From assembly GCA_964448005.1 (NCBI GenBank), contig CAYUUW010000010.1, forward strand, positions 1 to 40,128: a stretch of 40,128 bases of DNA. Reading direction: 5' to 3'. The position numbers were made by a program, and so were the translations under genes. Below the pieces are notes generated by a model, which had not been told where the DNA came from, ran no database searches, and worked only from the letters and a program-made list of their open reading frames with translations. The DNA comes from CAYUUW01 sp964448005. GTDB taxonomy: Bacteria > Patescibacteriota > Gracilibacteria > UM-FILTER-43-11. Every line of letters starts with the position of its first letter. Position 1 is the first letter of the stretch. Shown piece by piece: positions 40,110 to 40,128 of this stretch.

Positions 40110-40128
40110 CTACATCATCCCTCCCATG
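40110..40128 (-). CDS. groL: Last codons of a GroEL-like chaperonin, partial
   Basis: On the minus strand the window edge reads ATG-GGA-GGG-ATG-ATG-TAG, that is MGGMM-stop. This is the flexible GGM-rich tail that ends most bacterial GroEL proteins. A strong terminator follows. The rest of the gene lies outside the window, so the call rests on five codons only. Confidence 0.5.

Overview
The window looks like a chromosomal segment from a bacterium of the Candidate Phyla Radiation (Patescibacteria), perhaps near Peregrinibacteria/Gracilibacteria. The placement is inference: (i) core genes lie scattered among family-less helical proteins, one of which (5607-6938) has the short 'LDxEIAxALIxAG' type of repeat I associate with those lineages; (ii) there is a small two-helix VirB2/TrbC-type pilin, a YerC-type Trp-repressor homologue and an AI-2E transporter; (iii) Shine-Dalgarno sequences are scarce and several genes start almost at the predicted transcription start. 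TGA ends many genes, so the standard code is used. Core genes are GC-rich; 12.2-13.1 kb, 33.0-34.6 kb, 38.4-39.0 kb and 39.2-40.0 kb are visibly AT-rich and probably acquired.

Layout. 1-8 kb: minus-strand housekeeping genes ftsH (partial; second zinc His replaced by Asn), serS, dus, a DUF167 gene, trmD and a membrane protein, with two plus-strand family-less ORFs (3099-4196, 5607-6938) that run without a stop into the antisense of dus and trmD. 8-15 kb: DEAD-box helicase, an orphan structured RNA gene with a strong promoter and terminator (about 9705-9940), a KsgA-family methyltransferase carrying a palindromic miniature element inside its reading frame, an O-antigen ligase-like protein, an AT-rich lipoprotein, a MazEF-type toxin-antitoxin pair and a degenerate VanY-like protein. 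15-21.3 kb: a 945-residue FecR-like envelope protein, gyrB, secF. 21.3-21.6 kb: a 125-bp tandem tRNA-Arg duplication in which one copy is broken by two small palindromes, then intact tRNA-Arg(TCG) and tRNA-Ala(CGC).

21.9-31.3 kb: GCS2-type ligase, YerC-like regulator, HIT protein, a short terminated transcript, a GT4 glycosyltransferase, a SOUL protein with an internal duplication, AI-2E transporter, VirB2-like pilin, rmlA, a TPR protein and a PurE homologue lacking the catalytic His. 31.5-40.1 kb: gatB, whose last 18 codons recur 1 kb downstream and bracket a RhuM-Fic gene; a GIY-YIG nuclease between inverted REP copies; a BspA/DUF285 surface protein; a small ORF with an in-frame stop; a DKNYY lipoprotein; an ORF6N (KilA-N-like) protein bracketed by direct repeats, with matching palindromes upstream and inside its gene; a membrane protein; and the last codons of what looks like groL.

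Functional themes are translation (serS, gatB, trmD, dus, ksgA, tRNAs), envelope and polysaccharide building (rmlA, GT4, O-antigen ligase, secF, lipoproteins), and defence or addiction modules (MazEF, RhuM-Fic, ORF6N). Small palindromic repeats sit in most gaps and in a few genes.
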